A stretch of 64,000 nt of DNA from UBA4416 sp943362175 (GCA_943362175.1 CALRIU020000004.1:248001-312000); one strand, 5' to 3'. Positions 7,525 to 16,047 are shown, counted from the first letter of the stretch. Notes: generated from the letters alone by a model not told the origin. A program made the numbers and translations.

Positions 7525-9243
7525 ATGAAAACACATTTTACTAAACTAACGTTCCTGGGCCTGCTGCTGTCCACGTCGTATGTGCAGGCACAAAGCGCCT
7601 GCGGCAACCTCGATTTCGAGAACGCCAACTACACCGGCTGGAGCCTTTACAAAGGGATGAACCTGAATTCGCTTTCGGCGCCCTCTTCGGTAAGCACTTA
7701 TACCAATCAGAGCATTACCGGGGTGAACACGCCTACGCCGAACCATTGCCTCATCAATGGAAGCGGCCTTACCGATCCAACCACGAGCCTGTCCATTACA
7801 TCACCCTACGGAAGTAATAATGTGGTCAGGGTTAACCACATCGGCACGGGCGCAGAAGTAGGCATTCTCGAAAGGCATATCGCGGTGAGCGTTGCCCAGC
7901 CTTATGTGAATTTCAGCTATTTTGTTGTTTTTGAAAATGCGGGCCACTCGCATACCGATCAGCCCTATTTCAGAATCAACGTCCTTGATGCGACAAATAC
8001 AGCCATTCCCAGCGCATCCCTGAACATTGTAGCAGGAACAAGCACCGTCAATCCTGGCTTCGTTCAGGTCGGAAACTGGTTTTACAAACCCTGGACGCCG
8101 GTTGCGATAGACCTGAGTGCTTATGCAGGGCAAACGGTAACCCTGCAGTTCATCGCTGCCGATTGCATTCAGTCGGGGCACGGCGGCTATGCTTATGTAG
8201 ATGTGGATTGCAACAGGAGCTCGCCCTCGGTGCCTGACGTTTGGCCGGGAGATGCCAACTACGATCTTTCAGTCAATTACCTCGATCTTTTTTATGTAGG
8301 TTCTGCTTTCGGACAAACGGGAACTTCGAGAAGCGTGCCGGGCAATACCTGGGCAGCGGCGGCGTCCACCGATTGGGCAACGCAGAGCTTTTACCTGATG
8401 AACGCCAAGCATGCCGATTGCGATGGCAACGGAACCGTTAACGCAGCAGATACCACAGCCATCTCTTTAAATTATGGTTCCTCGCATCCCTTTAGAAGCG
8501 CCGTACAGCTTGTTACCGCCGAAAATGCAGCAGCCGTGAAACCCCTGGCAGTTGTGCCATCGGTGACTACCGTCAATGAAGGCCAAAGCTTCCGTTTGGA
8601 TTTCCAGATGGGTGCCAGCGGTAATACCGTGGATAGTATTTATGCCATTGGCTTTACCCTCGATTACCCGGCATACCTCTTCCAGCCGGCTTCCACGTCA
8701 ATGGGCCTGGCTTCCAGCGTTGCCGGAAACAACCTGCTGAATATTGCCAAGCGTACCAGCCAAACCATGGACCTGGCTGTCACGCGCCGCGATCAGCAGA
8801 ATGCCCTGGCTGTTTCCGGGAATGTATTTTCCCTGAACCTGAAAGCGAAACAAACCTTGTCGGCCGATACCACGGTGCAGTTCAACCTTAGCAATATCAA
8901 AGCCCTCACCAGGTCCGGCTACGTGGTGCAGTTTGCGCCGACTCCGGCTTCGGTCACATTTAAAAAAGCAGTGGCCAGCGGCATTCAGTCACAAAATGCC
9001 AACAGCGATATTCTCCTGTTCCCGAATCCTTCACACGATCAATTAACCGTGTCCCTTGGTTCAGCAACCATCGTTCAGTCATATAAGGTATATTCTGCTA
9101 CCGGCCAGGAGCTGATCAGTAATCACGAAGAGCAGATCTCTAAAATAGACCTGAATATTTCTGCCTTGCCGAACGGGATCTATATCATGAAGCTCTTGTC
9201 TAAAGACGGACGTACGATTGAAAAGAATTTTGTAAAACAGTAA
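7525..9243 (+). CDS. T9SS type A cargo protein with dockerin-like module
   Basis: The ATG at 7525 is chosen because it begins a clean signal peptide (MKTHFTKLTFLGLLLS...VQAQ); an in-frame ATG at 7447 would add 26 unlikely residues. The 572-residue product has an N-terminal beta-sandwich opening with CGNLDFENANYTGW (about residues 24-37). This module also occurs in the PKD proteins at 32557 and 37266. Next come a dockerin-like Ca-binding pair (VWPGDANYD near 240 and ADCDGNGTVNAADTT near 300), a cohesin-like beta domain, and a C-terminal type A sorting domain (LLFPNPSHDQLTV...LPNGIYIMKL) ending FVKQ. It is probably exported by the T9SS and anchored or released at the cell surface. No catalytic residues are evident. 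A strong hairpin terminator follows. Confidence 0.88.
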   Translation: MKTHFTKLTFLGLLLSTSYVQAQSACGNLDFENANYTGWSLYKGMNLNSLSAPSSVSTYTNQSITGVNTPTPNHCLINGSGLTDPTTSLSITSPYGSNNVVRVNHIGTGAEVGILERHIAVSVAQPYVNFSYFVVFENAGHSHTDQPYFRINVLDATNTAIPSASLNIVAGTSTVNPGFVQVGNWFYKPWTPVAIDLSAYAGQTVTLQFIAADCIQSGHGGYAYVDVDCNRSSPSVPDVWPGDANYDLSVNYLDLFYVGSAFGQTGTSRSVPGNTWAAAASTDWATQSFYLMNAKHADCDGNGTVNAADTTAISLNYGSSHPFRSAVQLVTAENAAAVKPLAVVPSVTTVNEGQSFRLDFQMGASGNTVDSIYAIGFTLDYPAYLFQPASTSMGLASSVAGNNLLNIAKRTSQTMDLAVTRRDQQNALAVSGNVFSLNLKAKQTLSADTTVQFNLSNIKALTRSGYVVQFAPTPASVTFKKAVASGIQSQNANSDILLFPNPSHDQLTVSLGSATIVQSYKVYSATGQELISNHEEQISKIDLNISALPNGIYIMKLLSKDGRTIEKNFVKQ

Positions 9244-9355
9244 GACGAAGATGTAACAATTTTAAAAGTGGTCTTCCGCATTAGCCTGTTTAGCGTTGCT
9301 TATAACTGTAGAGCTCACTAAAACTTACCGCTTGGGTTAATGAGTTAGATCCAAA

Positions 9356-9392
9356 GATCCCGCTCACGCTTCGGTGTGATGCGGGATTTTTT
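9356..9392 (+). terminator. Rho-independent terminator of the T9SS gene at 7525
   Basis: An imperfect stem, ATCCCGCTCACGC facing GTGTGATGCGGGAT with a TTCG loop, is followed by TTTTTT on the plus strand. It lies between the ends of the converging genes at 9243 and 9397. Confidence 0.85.
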
Positions 9393-9396
9393 ATGC

Positions 9397-10236
9397 TTAA
9401 AACCGGTATGCGATAGAGAAATTATTCAATATGCCTTCACGGAGCTCAAAATTAAATAGGCGTGTCTGCGAAGAAGGCGGTCCGTAACTTCTTATGAAGT
9501 TCTCAGTTTTGCTGTCTTCTATCGCGAACTCCATTTGCAATCCGAGCTGCATGGAGAAAAAGAAGCGTTTAGAAAAATGGTACTGTATGCCGTAAAATGG
9601 AGTTAAGACCACGCCATTAAAGGTGTTTTCCGTGATACTGCTTGTAAGGGAATTGGCATATAAATCGGTTGAATCGGGGCCGTTATGTTGGTAGTGTCCG
9701 GAGTCATAATAATTATTGGGGTCGTAGTTACTGTATTTTGGAACATATGCAAAATAAGAGGTGAACGTTTCCTTTCCATGAAGGTAGCCGATGTCCATGC
9801 CTGTAAATTGTTTGATCCTGTGCTTGCCCCATCTGTACTCAAGTCCGGCGTTCAGGTTAAATCGGGGCCTGGTCTCATAGCCTCTGTAAGTTACGATGTC
9901 GTACCTTGCATCTGCAGGGAGCACGCTGATGTTATCGAATCTTCTCTCCGGTATCTGTTTCATAACCGTAACGCCGACGCGGAGATATAAATTACTTTTT
10001 ACCTGTCGTTTATATTGAATCGTGCCCTTGCGGTCGAAAGGACCTTCCGCTCCGGCTGCAAAAATTATCAGCGGGACCAGGTCGACACTGAGCTCATTTT
10101 TTTTAACGGGTTCCGCCAGGAGTATCACCGCATCGGCCTGTGCTGGTCTGCTTGCTGAACTGTCCTTCGGAGTCTGTGAAAAGCCTGCTTTACTTAAAAC
10201 AATGGCGCTAATTGCTAGAACAATCTGATTTTTCAT
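9397..10236 (-). CDS. Putative outer-membrane beta-barrel protein
   Basis: The 279-residue product has a signal peptide (MKNQIVLAISAIVLSKAGFSQ). Alternating polar/hydrophobic strands fill most of its length, with aromatic girdle residues such as LYLRVGV, LNAGLEYRWG and FFFSMQLGLQMEF, and it ends in NFSIAYRF. A C-terminal Phe on the last strand is the usual signal for BAM-dependent outer-membrane insertion. No specific family was recognised. It is transcribed divergently from hutI with only 46 bases between the start codons, so the promoters overlap. Function is unknown. Confidence 0.75.
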   Translation of the reverse strand: MKNQIVLAISAIVLSKAGFSQTPKDSSASRPAQADAVILLAEPVKKNELSVDLVPLIIFAAGAEGPFDRKGTIQYKRQVKSNLYLRVGVTVMKQIPERRFDNISVLPADARYDIVTYRGYETRPRFNLNAGLEYRWGKHRIKQFTGMDIGYLHGKETFTSYFAYVPKYSNYDPNNYYDSGHYQHNGPDSTDLYANSLTSSITENTFNGVVLTPFYGIQYHFSKRFFFSMQLGLQMEFAIEDSKTENFIRSYGPPSSQTRLFNFELREGILNNFSIAYRF

Positions 10237-10282
10237 GTAGCTTTGTAGTTTGTTTTAATAACGCCAACTATCCTATTATAGT

Positions 10283-11533
10283 ATGTCCGGTAAACTGCTC
10301 ATCAAAAATATCAAATCACTTGTCCAGGTTCGTGAAACCGGAATTTTAAAAGTAAGCGGCAAAGACATGGCCGAATTGCCCTGCATCGAAAATGCCTGGC
10401 TGGCCGTAGATCACGGGCTGATTGCCGATTACGGGAGCATGGACGATTTCCCCGGCATTGAAGATTGGAAAGGGCTGGAGATCATTGATGCGGAAGGAAA
10501 ATTGCTCTTGCCTTGCTATGCCGATAGTCACACGCACATTGTGTATGCGGGGAACCGTGAAGGCGAATTTGTAGACAGGATCAATGGCCTGAGCTACGAA
10601 GAGATTTTTGCACGGGGCGGCGGAATCCTGAATTCGGCAAAGCGCCTGAACGAAGCCAGTGAAGATGAATTGTTTGAGCAGGCGATGGGTCGCCTCAAAG
10701 AAGTAATAGGGCAGGGGACAGGCAGCATCGAAATCAAAAGCGGCTACGGGCTGATTGTGGAGAGCGAATTGAAAATGCTGCGCGTCATCAAACGGATCAA
10801 AGACCTGAACTTGCTCCCGGTGAAAGCGACTTTTCTCGGAGCGCATGCTTTACCTGTAGAATATAAGAACAACAAGTCAGGATACATCCGCCTCATCATC
10901 GAAGAGATGTTGCCGGCCATTGCCCGTGAGAAGCTGGCAGATTACATCGACGTGTTCTGTGAGCAGAATTATTTTTCGTACGAAGAAACCAAAGAGATCC
11001 TGGAAGCCGGAAAAAAACACGGCCTGGTTCCTAAAGTGCATGCCGAGCAGATGAGCCATTTTGGCGGCATCAAAGCAGGTGTGGAATGTGGCGCCATCAG
11101 TGTGGATCACCTCGAGTACTGTAACGAAGAAGATATCGCACTCCTGAAAAATGCCCTGACCATGCCTACCGTCTTGCCGGGAGCCGCCTTCTTTTTAAGC
11201 CTGCCTTTGCCTCCGGCACGGCCGATGATCGATGCGGGACTGGCCATTGCCTTTGCCAGCGATTTCAACCCCGGCAGCTGCCCGAGCGGAAACATGAACT
11301 TTATGATGAGCCTGGGCTGTGTGCAGTACAAGCTTACGCCTGAAGAGGTGATCAATGCCTGTACCATTAACTCCGCTTACGCCATGCAGCTGTCGCACGA
11401 AGTCGGCAGCATCACGATTGGAAAAAAGGCGAACTTCTTCATCACCAGGCCTATCAGCTCTTACGGATTTATCCCTTATTCCTTTGGGAGCAATCTGATT
11501 GAAAGTGTTTACCTGAACGGTGTCAGGCAATAA
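10283..11533 (+). CDS. hutI: Imidazolonepropionase
   Basis: This metal-dependent amidohydrolase opens 4-imidazolone-5-propionate to N-formimino-L-glutamate, the third step of histidine degradation. The 416-residue length is typical. Seen in sequence: the metal-binding HTH motif in DSHTHIVYAG (about residues 81-90), ARGGGI (about 111-116), the substrate-loop motif FLGAHALP, the second metal histidine in VHAEQ (about residues 254-258), and the catalytic Asp in ASDFNPGSCPSGN (about residue 330). The product, formiminoglutamate, is the substrate of FtcD encoded at 25552-27240; hutH and hutU are not in the window. The start follows the divergent promoter region shared with the barrel gene. Confidence 0.95.
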   Translation: MSGKLLIKNIKSLVQVRETGILKVSGKDMAELPCIENAWLAVDHGLIADYGSMDDFPGIEDWKGLEIIDAEGKLLLPCYADSHTHIVYAGNREGEFVDRINGLSYEEIFARGGGILNSAKRLNEASEDELFEQAMGRLKEVIGQGTGSIEIKSGYGLIVESELKMLRVIKRIKDLNLLPVKATFLGAHALPVEYKNNKSGYIRLIIEEMLPAIAREKLADYIDVFCEQNYFSYEETKEILEAGKKHGLVPKVHAEQMSHFGGIKAGVECGAISVDHLEYCNEEDIALLKNALTMPTVLPGAAFFLSLPLPPARPMIDAGLAIAFASDFNPGSCPSGNMNFMMSLGCVQYKLTPEEVINACTINSAYAMQLSHEVGSITIGKKANFFITRPISSYGFIPYSFGSNLIESVYLNGVRQ

Positions 11534-11575
11534 TCAGCTGGCCGCTGATCATCGTGATCCGAATCCGTCGCTCAA

Positions 11576-11937
11576 TCATTGACACTTTTGAAGGCTTGTA
11601 AACTCCAGGCCTTTTCTTGATTTCAGAAAGTTATCGCTGTTCAGTTTCCATTTGGTATGAATGGGAAACTTGGATGTGTAATTGCTTAGTGTAATCACGT
11701 TCCCGTTTGTTCCCAGGTGCCTTTGGTATCAATCGCTTTTCCCGGCACAGAATTATTTACATAATGAAACGTATGGTCTTCATTCAGCGACACTTCAAAG
11801 GTGAAGGGAAGTTTTTCTGTACTGCACATGCCGTAAATACCGGTGGCTGTCGCAGAGTTGGCAGGAGGCTGGTGACCCTTGAAAGAAGAGAGCAGAATAA
11901 CTGCTACGAGGCCTGGAAGAAGGAGTAGGAGCTTCAT
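11576..11937 (-). pseudogene. Small secreted lipocalin/NlpE-like protein with a frameshift
   Basis: The first reading frame runs from the ATG at 11937 (MKLLLLLPGLVAVILLSSFKG, a signal peptide) to GTWEQTGT and a TGA near 11695. Shifting frame by one base near 11699-11703 continues a coherent protein (NVITLSNYTSKFPIHTKWKL...) to a TGA at 11576-11578, about 120 residues in total. The combined pattern (GIYG, EDHTFHY, GTWEQTGNVITL, then a W-K-L strand) resembles small lipocalin/NlpE-type beta-barrel lipoproteins, where G-x-W-x-x-x-G-x-x-I-x-L is common. One base appears to be missing in the GGGAAC run. It could be a real inactivating mutation or an assembly error. Confidence 0.65.
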
Positions 11938-11995
11938 GATTCCGTATGTTTAGTGTTATACTAAAATAGGCATTTTTTGAATAAGCCCTCAAAAA

Positions 11996-12487
11996 CTATT
12001 CCTTCGGCACCACCGCCTCAAAAAAGCAGGCAGCCGTTTGTTTGATCTTTTCCGAATCGCTTTTAGGCACCAGGAATTCCACGGTATCCCTGAAAATGAT
12101 CTTGCTCAGGCCCAGGTCCCGGATGGTTTGAATGTAGTTTGGGTTCAGTTCAATGATGAACCAGCCGCTGCTTTTATCGATCGGCACGAGCTTTATATCC
12201 TTATCATAAATCTGCTTCTTCCCGCAGATCAACATAAACTCACCGATCTGCCCAAAGCCCAGGTTATCGCGCACAACAATTCGCAGATAGGTTTTATGGT
12301 CTTTCCGGATAAACTGCAGCTGGTAATTGTTTTTGATCGTCACATCCATCAGCTCCACCGCCTCTTTGGCATAGGTAAAGCGGTTGATGATGGCCGTATC
12401 GGTGCGGAAACCCTTATCACAGGGCATTTGTGCAAAAGCTACAGAGCCGGAGAAAAAGAGGAACAGGCATAAAATAAAGCGTTGCAT
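11996..12487 (-). CDS. Secreted hypothetical protein
   Basis: The ATG at 12487 gives a good signal peptide (MQRFILCLFLFFSGSVAFAQ); an in-frame ATG at 12586 would put 33 odd residues before it. The mature protein, about 143 residues, begins MPCDKGFRTD. It has alternating beta strands (YQLQFIRK, TYLRIVVRDN, GWFIIELN) and two later Cys (LICGKK and AACFF). No family was recognised. It could be a periplasmic beta-sandwich protein. It lies downstream of the lipoprotein pair at 12711-14074, separated by a terminator and a repeat, so it probably has its own promoter. Confidence 0.7.
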   Translation of the reverse strand: MQRFILCLFLFFSGSVAFAQMPCDKGFRTDTAIINRFTYAKEAVELMDVTIKNNYQLQFIRKDHKTYLRIVVRDNLGFGQIGEFMLICGKKQIYDKDIKLVPIDKSSGWFIIELNPNYIQTIRDLGLSKIIFRDTVEFLVPKSDSEKIKQTAACFFEAVVPKE

Positions 12488-12549
12488 ATATCTTGTTATG
12501 GAGTTGCTATATAGATGTTGGTTCGAGTGTTCTGCATGAAGCGCGCAGC

Positions 12550-12625
12550 GGAATGCGGAACGTATCGAGAACGCTTCTCGATACACCGCCCGAATAACAA
12601 GCGGGCGGTACTCGAAGTGACTTTA
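12550..12625. repeat. Dispersed CTCGATACACCGC repeat
   Basis: CTCGATACACCGCCCG (about 12578-12593) faces CGGGCGGTACTCGAAGTGAC, forming a hairpin. A second copy with the same layout (CTCGATACACCGCTCG...GGCACTCGATGTGAC) is at about 27577-27624. No coding function is seen. Confidence 0.6.
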
Positions 12626-12650
12626 CAGTGTTTTGTTATTCCTATTTCAC

Positions 12651-12689
12651 AAAACAAAAAAGGATAAAGAGTTTGCGCTTTATCCTTTT
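12651..12689 (-). terminator. Rho-independent terminator of the lipoprotein/small-protein operon
   Basis: A perfect 12-base stem, AAAAGGATAAAG (12658-12669) with CTTTATCCTTTT (12678-12689), has an 8-base loop. On the minus strand it is followed by a T-rich tract (complement of AAAACAAAAA at 12651-12660). It lies 22 bases beyond the stop of the gene at 12711. Confidence 0.85.
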
Positions 12690-12710
12690 CCTTTGAACAA
12701 ATAGTCCGTT

Positions 12711-13142
12711 TTATTTTTGTTTGAAGCCGATTAAGATGACAGCACATCCGGAGCCTGCATTCTTGTTGGCGTCCAGCTGAGCTTCGATCGTACACTCCAG
12801 CGTCGCTTTTACTTTGAAATCCCAGTAAGGCGCGTTGGAATAATTTTTATTGGTAAACAACAGGTGACGGTCCTGGTCGTAGATGTTGAAGATCAGGTTG
12901 CCATCGCTTTTCCCACTGCAGGCTGCCAGGCGGTACGTTGTTTCGCCGAAAAACGTTGTGTGGAACTCTGCTGTTTCCTCGGAGTTCAGTAACAGCGAGC
13001 GGTAAGACTGCCCATCGGAAATGAATTGCGCGATGATGTGTTTGGCACACAGGTTAGCGATAGAGTCGCACTGAGCTTTAGCGGCATTGGATAAACCAAC
13101 AATAGCTATCACTAAAAAGGCTTTATATAAATTCTTCTTCAT
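12711..13142 (-). CDS. Small secreted protein, paralogue of 58509-58997 (cassette copy 1)
   Basis: The 143-residue product has a signal peptide (MKKNLYKAFLVIAIVGLSNAAKAQ) and a Cys-containing beta-rich mature part: YRLAAC, NLIFNIYDQD, HLLFTNKN, then WDFKVKATLECTIEAQ and a final CAVILIGF. The gene at 58509-58997 shares this pattern (YRINVC, VNYKIFDARTNELLYDN, FEFQSTATRQLVIEV, CVGLLIE). In both places the gene directly follows a homologous lipoprotein gene, 17 bases apart here and 10 there. The function of the family is unknown. The fixed partnership suggests the two proteins act together in the periplasm or at the outer membrane. A terminator follows. Confidence 0.75.
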   Translation of the reverse strand: MKKNLYKAFLVIAIVGLSNAAKAQCDSIANLCAKHIIAQFISDGQSYRSLLLNSEETAEFHTTFFGETTYRLAACSGKSDGNLIFNIYDQDRHLLFTNKNYSNAPYWDFKVKATLECTIEAQLDANKNAGSGCAVILIGFKQK

Positions 13143-13159
13143 ATTGACGTGTAAATTAA

Positions 13160-14074
13160 TTAAGATTTAGCGTTAATGATTTTATCCCTCATAGCCGTGA
13201 TCTGTTTCGCGATCTCATCCAGCTGCTCTTTGCTCACGGAAATCTCTGTGGTGCTGTTGATATAAGTGATTTTTTTAGCTTCATCCGTCGTAGGCTCAAC
13301 GTAGTTGTATTTAGTGGTGATACCCTCGTAAGTTTTGGAAAGGCTTTCCAGGTCTTTGATCAGCTGCGTGGCATCCGGCATGTTATGAGAAGTGATCAGC
13401 TTGATGATGCTTCCCAAAGCCTGTTTTTGCTCGGCAATTCTGTATTTGATCTCGTCCGTCGGTTTTTTGTTATAGGCATTGATGCAGAAATGCATACTCT
13501 CGATCCAGCCACCGGTCAGGATCAGGCTGCTGATCTCCGTACGCTTGTTGGTTTTCAGGTAAGCATCGCTCGCGCGGTAAGCAATCCCTACCAATACCAG
13601 CATACTATCCTTATTGGAAATATTATCGTTGATGCGTTTCATGGTTTGCTGATCGAAAGCAGCGGAAACCCCCAGTTTGTCGGCAATTTGCTTCACCGCC
13701 CCCAGGTAGCCCAGGGCATCCTGCGTTTGGTTGTACATGCTCACGTAGCCTAGGTCGGCACCGTAGATGCCCAGGTTCAGGGATTTGGAGAAGTCAGATA
13801 CATATTGCCCGTTTTTGTTACCGGGATTTAAGATCGTTTTGTCGTAAGATACACCTGATTTCTGCACCAGCAGGGCAGTTTGGATAGGCGATGGAACGCT
13901 GAACAACTCACCGCCAACATTCAGGGCCATAGCTTTCACCGTATCGTTGTCAGGTAAATTATCGTTCGTATCCTCAGTCGGTTTAGGATCGCCGCAGGAA
14001 GAAATAAATACAGAAACCAAACCCAAAGCCAGGACTTTGGATTTCAGCTTAAAATTAGTCATGTTCATCGTCAT
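13160..14074 (-). CDS. Predicted lipoprotein, paralogue of 57602-58498 (cassette copy 1)
   Basis: Start codons at 14074, 14068 and 14062 are all possible; the most upstream is used. The hydrophobic stretch ends in the lipobox FISSCG, so the product is probably a lipoprotein. After an acidic linker (PTEDTNDNLPDND), the mature protein is mostly alpha-helical and about 280 residues long. It shares clear motifs with the protein at 57602: FSVPSP, LNLGIYGADLGYVSMYNQ (NFGIYSCDLSYCSIFQ there), IADKLGVSAA, and TGGWIESMHF (AGGWIESMYI there). No known domain was recognised. It forms an operon with the small secreted gene at 12711. Confidence 0.78.
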   Translation of the reverse strand: MTMNMTNFKLKSKVLALGLVSVFISSCGDPKPTEDTNDNLPDNDTVKAMALNVGGELFSVPSPIQTALLVQKSGVSYDKTILNPGNKNGQYVSDFSKSLNLGIYGADLGYVSMYNQTQDALGYLGAVKQIADKLGVSAAFDQQTMKRINDNISNKDSMLVLVGIAYRASDAYLKTNKRTEISSLILTGGWIESMHFCINAYNKKPTDEIKYRIAEQKQALGSIIKLITSHNMPDATQLIKDLESLSKTYEGITTKYNYVEPTTDEAKKITYINSTTEISVSKEQLDEIAKQITAMRDKIINAKS

Positions 14075-14146
14075 AATTGATTTGTTTATTGGATCAAAAA
14101 ACCTATGCAAGTAAATACTTTTTAGCGAAATAACAAAATAAATGTT

Positions 14147-14950
14147 TTAAAGGTTTTTAGACATGCCTGGCTTGATTCCGAGCGCCTCTTCCACATACTG
14201 GAAAGTCGATAAAATATCCGGTTTTCCGTCGATCATCGCTACATCGTGCTCGAAGTGAGCCGATGGAAGGCGGTCGGCCGTCAATACCGTCCAGCCGTCT
14301 TTCAGGAAGTGTACCTGGCGTTTGCCCATATTGATCATCGGCTCGATGGCCAGTACCATGCCGTCCTTTAATTTCGGGCCGTCGCCGCGCTTTCCGAAAT
14401 TCGGAACATCCGGCCCCTCATGCAGGTCTTTGCCCAGGCCATGCCCCACCAGCTCCCTTACCACACCGTAGCCGTTTTTTTCGGCATGCGACTGGATCGC
14501 GAAGCCGATATCGCCCACGCGGTTTCCCGTTTTAAACTGTTCGATGCCCAGGTAAAGGCACTCCAGCGTCACATCGAGCAGGCGGCGCACCTCCGGCTTG
14601 ATCTCGCCCACCGCAAAGGTATACGCATGATCGCCGCAATAGCCGTTTTTCTTCACGCCGCAGTCTACCGAAATAATATCACCCTCGCGCAAAGGCTTAT
14701 CGTTGGGGATGCCATGTACCACCGATTCGTTCAGCGACATGCAAAGCGCATTCGGGAAATCGTACATGCCCTTGAACAAAGGCGTCCCGCCATTATCGCG
14801 GATATATTCTTCGGCAATCTTATCGAGGTACAATGATGTCACGCCCGGTTTTATTTCTTTGGCGATCACGCCTAAGGTACGCGATACGCTCAGCGCGGCT
14901 TCGCGCATCAGTTCAATCTCTTCCCTGCTTTTTAAAATGATTCTCTTCAT
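14147..14950 (-). CDS. map: Methionine aminopeptidase, type I
   Basis: This enzyme removes the initiator methionine from nascent proteins and is cytoplasmic and di-metal dependent. The five metal ligands of type I MetAP are all present: D96 (SVDCG), D107 (GDHAYTF), H170 (VGHGLG), E203 (IEPM) and E234 (AHFEHDVA). Length (267 residues) is normal, and the catalytic-site His of VVHGIP is present. Bacteroidota often carry this gene in a ribosomal-protein/secY cluster, but here it stands apart, upstream of the lipoprotein cassette on the same strand. It could therefore be a second isoform; whether another copy exists elsewhere cannot be seen. Confidence 0.95.
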   Translation of the reverse strand: MKRIILKSREEIELMREAALSVSRTLGVIAKEIKPGVTSLYLDKIAEEYIRDNGGTPLFKGMYDFPNALCMSLNESVVHGIPNDKPLREGDIISVDCGVKKNGYCGDHAYTFAVGEIKPEVRRLLDVTLECLYLGIEQFKTGNRVGDIGFAIQSHAEKNGYGVVRELVGHGLGKDLHEGPDVPNFGKRGDGPKLKDGMVLAIEPMINMGKRQVHFLKDGWTVLTADRLPSAHFEHDVAMIDGKPDILSTFQYVEEALGIKPGMSKNL

Positions 14951-14973
14951 GGTGTTTTTCGTTTCTGAATACT

Positions 14974-15438
14974 CTATTCTTTTCCGAATAATTTCTGAAA
15001 AAAGCTTTTTTCTTTTTTGTAATTGTGATGAGCCTCCGGGTTGGTAAAGGTGTGATTGAAATCACCGCCTTCCGGATGCAGGGTTTGCCATACGGTGCTC
15101 CAGCCGGGGAATCCGCCCACGTTGCGGTCGTCGATAAAAATATCGGCGATCAGTTTCCGGGCGGTGCCTTCCGTCATCTGCTCTTCCGGGTAATTTTTGT
15201 TCACAGCGTAAAACTCCACCCCGTTTTTGCGGCAGTATTCCACCGCTTCATTCAGCAGGTCGCCCGTGCGGTAAGTCCATAAGATGAGCTTATGGCCCTT
15301 CTTGTTGAGTTCCTTGATGGTGGCAAAGGCAAAGAGCATTTCCTTCCCGATCCTCGGAAAATCGTGCTCTACGATCGTTCCATCAAAATCGATGGCAATC
15401 GTCTTGCTGTTGGCATTCATGAATTGCTGTGAAGACAT
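14974..15438 (-). CDS. HAD-superfamily hydrolase (small BT0820-like type)
   Basis: This is a 154-residue HAD-fold protein. Motif I is DFDGT (about residues 17-21), with both Asp present. Motif II is the Thr in ILWTYRTGD. The last acidic motif is IFIDDRNVGG (about residues 101-110). There is no large cap domain, so it belongs to the small C0-type HAD phosphatases common in Bacteroidota, and the substrate is unknown. Its start lies 3 bases after the gpmA stop, so the two are almost certainly co-transcribed. A second in-frame Met (MNANSKT) six codons later is an alternative start. Confidence 0.85.
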   Translation of the reverse strand: MSSQQFMNANSKTIAIDFDGTIVEHDFPRIGKEMLFAFATIKELNKKGHKLILWTYRTGDLLNEAVEYCRKNGVEFYAVNKNYPEEQMTEGTARKLIADIFIDDRNVGGFPGWSTVWQTLHPEGGDFNHTFTNPEAHHNYKKEKSFFQKLFGKE

Positions 15439-15441
15439 GTC

Positions 15442-16047
15442 CTAAAGATTTTCAGCTTTTAAAACAGTCAGATCCTTATCCAGCTCGTAGTGGCGGGGAA
15501 CCGCTGTGCCGATCTCAAACTCCAGGATCTGTTCCGGCGTCATGTGCTCGAGGTACATGATCAGGGCGCGTAAGCTGTTGCCATGAGCGGCGATCACAAT
15601 ATTTTTACCTTCTTTGAGCTTCGGCTCTATTTCGGCCTTGTAATAAGGGATTACACGGGCAGCCGTATCTTTCAGGCTCTCGCCGTTGGGAGGCGCAATA
15701 TCGTAGCTTCTTCTCCAGATCTTCACCTGGTCTTCGCCAAATTTCTGAGCCGTTTCCGTTTTGTCCAGTCCCTGCAGGTCGCCGTACATGCGCTCGTTCA
15801 GGGCTTTGTTGTAAGTTGTCGGAACATCAGGTTGTCCTGCTACTTCCAGGGCTGTTTTCAGGGTGTTTTGAGCACGTTTCAGATCCGAGGCATAAGCCAG
15901 GTCGAAGCTGAAAGGCTTTAATTTTTCTCCCGCGTTTTTTGCTTCCTGTACCCCCTTATCGGTAAGCTCCACATCCACCCAGCCGGTAAATTTATTTTCG
16001 AGGTTCCAAACGCTTTGTCCGTGACGGAAGATAATGAGTGTTGACAT
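15442..16047 (-). CDS. gpmA: 2,3-bisphosphoglycerate-dependent phosphoglycerate mutase
   Basis: This enzyme interconverts 3- and 2-phosphoglycerate in glycolysis and gluconeogenesis through a phosphohistidine. The RHGQSVWN motif carries the catalytic H9, the acid/base region is LNERMYGDLQG (E85), and the second histidine lies in AAHGNSLRAL (about residue 154). At 201 residues it is shorter than E. coli GpmA (about 250) but in the range of the compact forms common in Bacteroidota. A broad-specificity phosphatase role is less likely because the ERMYGDLQG and NSLRAL segments are mutase-type. It is followed immediately by the HAD gene. Confidence 0.93.
   Translation of the reverse strand: MSTLIIFRHGQSVWNLENKFTGWVDVELTDKGVQEAKNAGEKLKPFSFDLAYASDLKRAQNTLKTALEVAGQPDVPTTYNKALNERMYGDLQGLDKTETAQKFGEDQVKIWRRSYDIAPPNGESLKDTAARVIPYYKAEIEPKLKEGKNIVIAAHGNSLRALIMYLEHMTPEQILEFEIGTAVPRHYELDKDLTVLKAENL

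Noticed and set aside
12515..12545. tRNA-like GGTTCGAGT sequence
   Set aside because: No acceptor, D or anticodon arms can be folded around it; it is next to a dispersed repeat.
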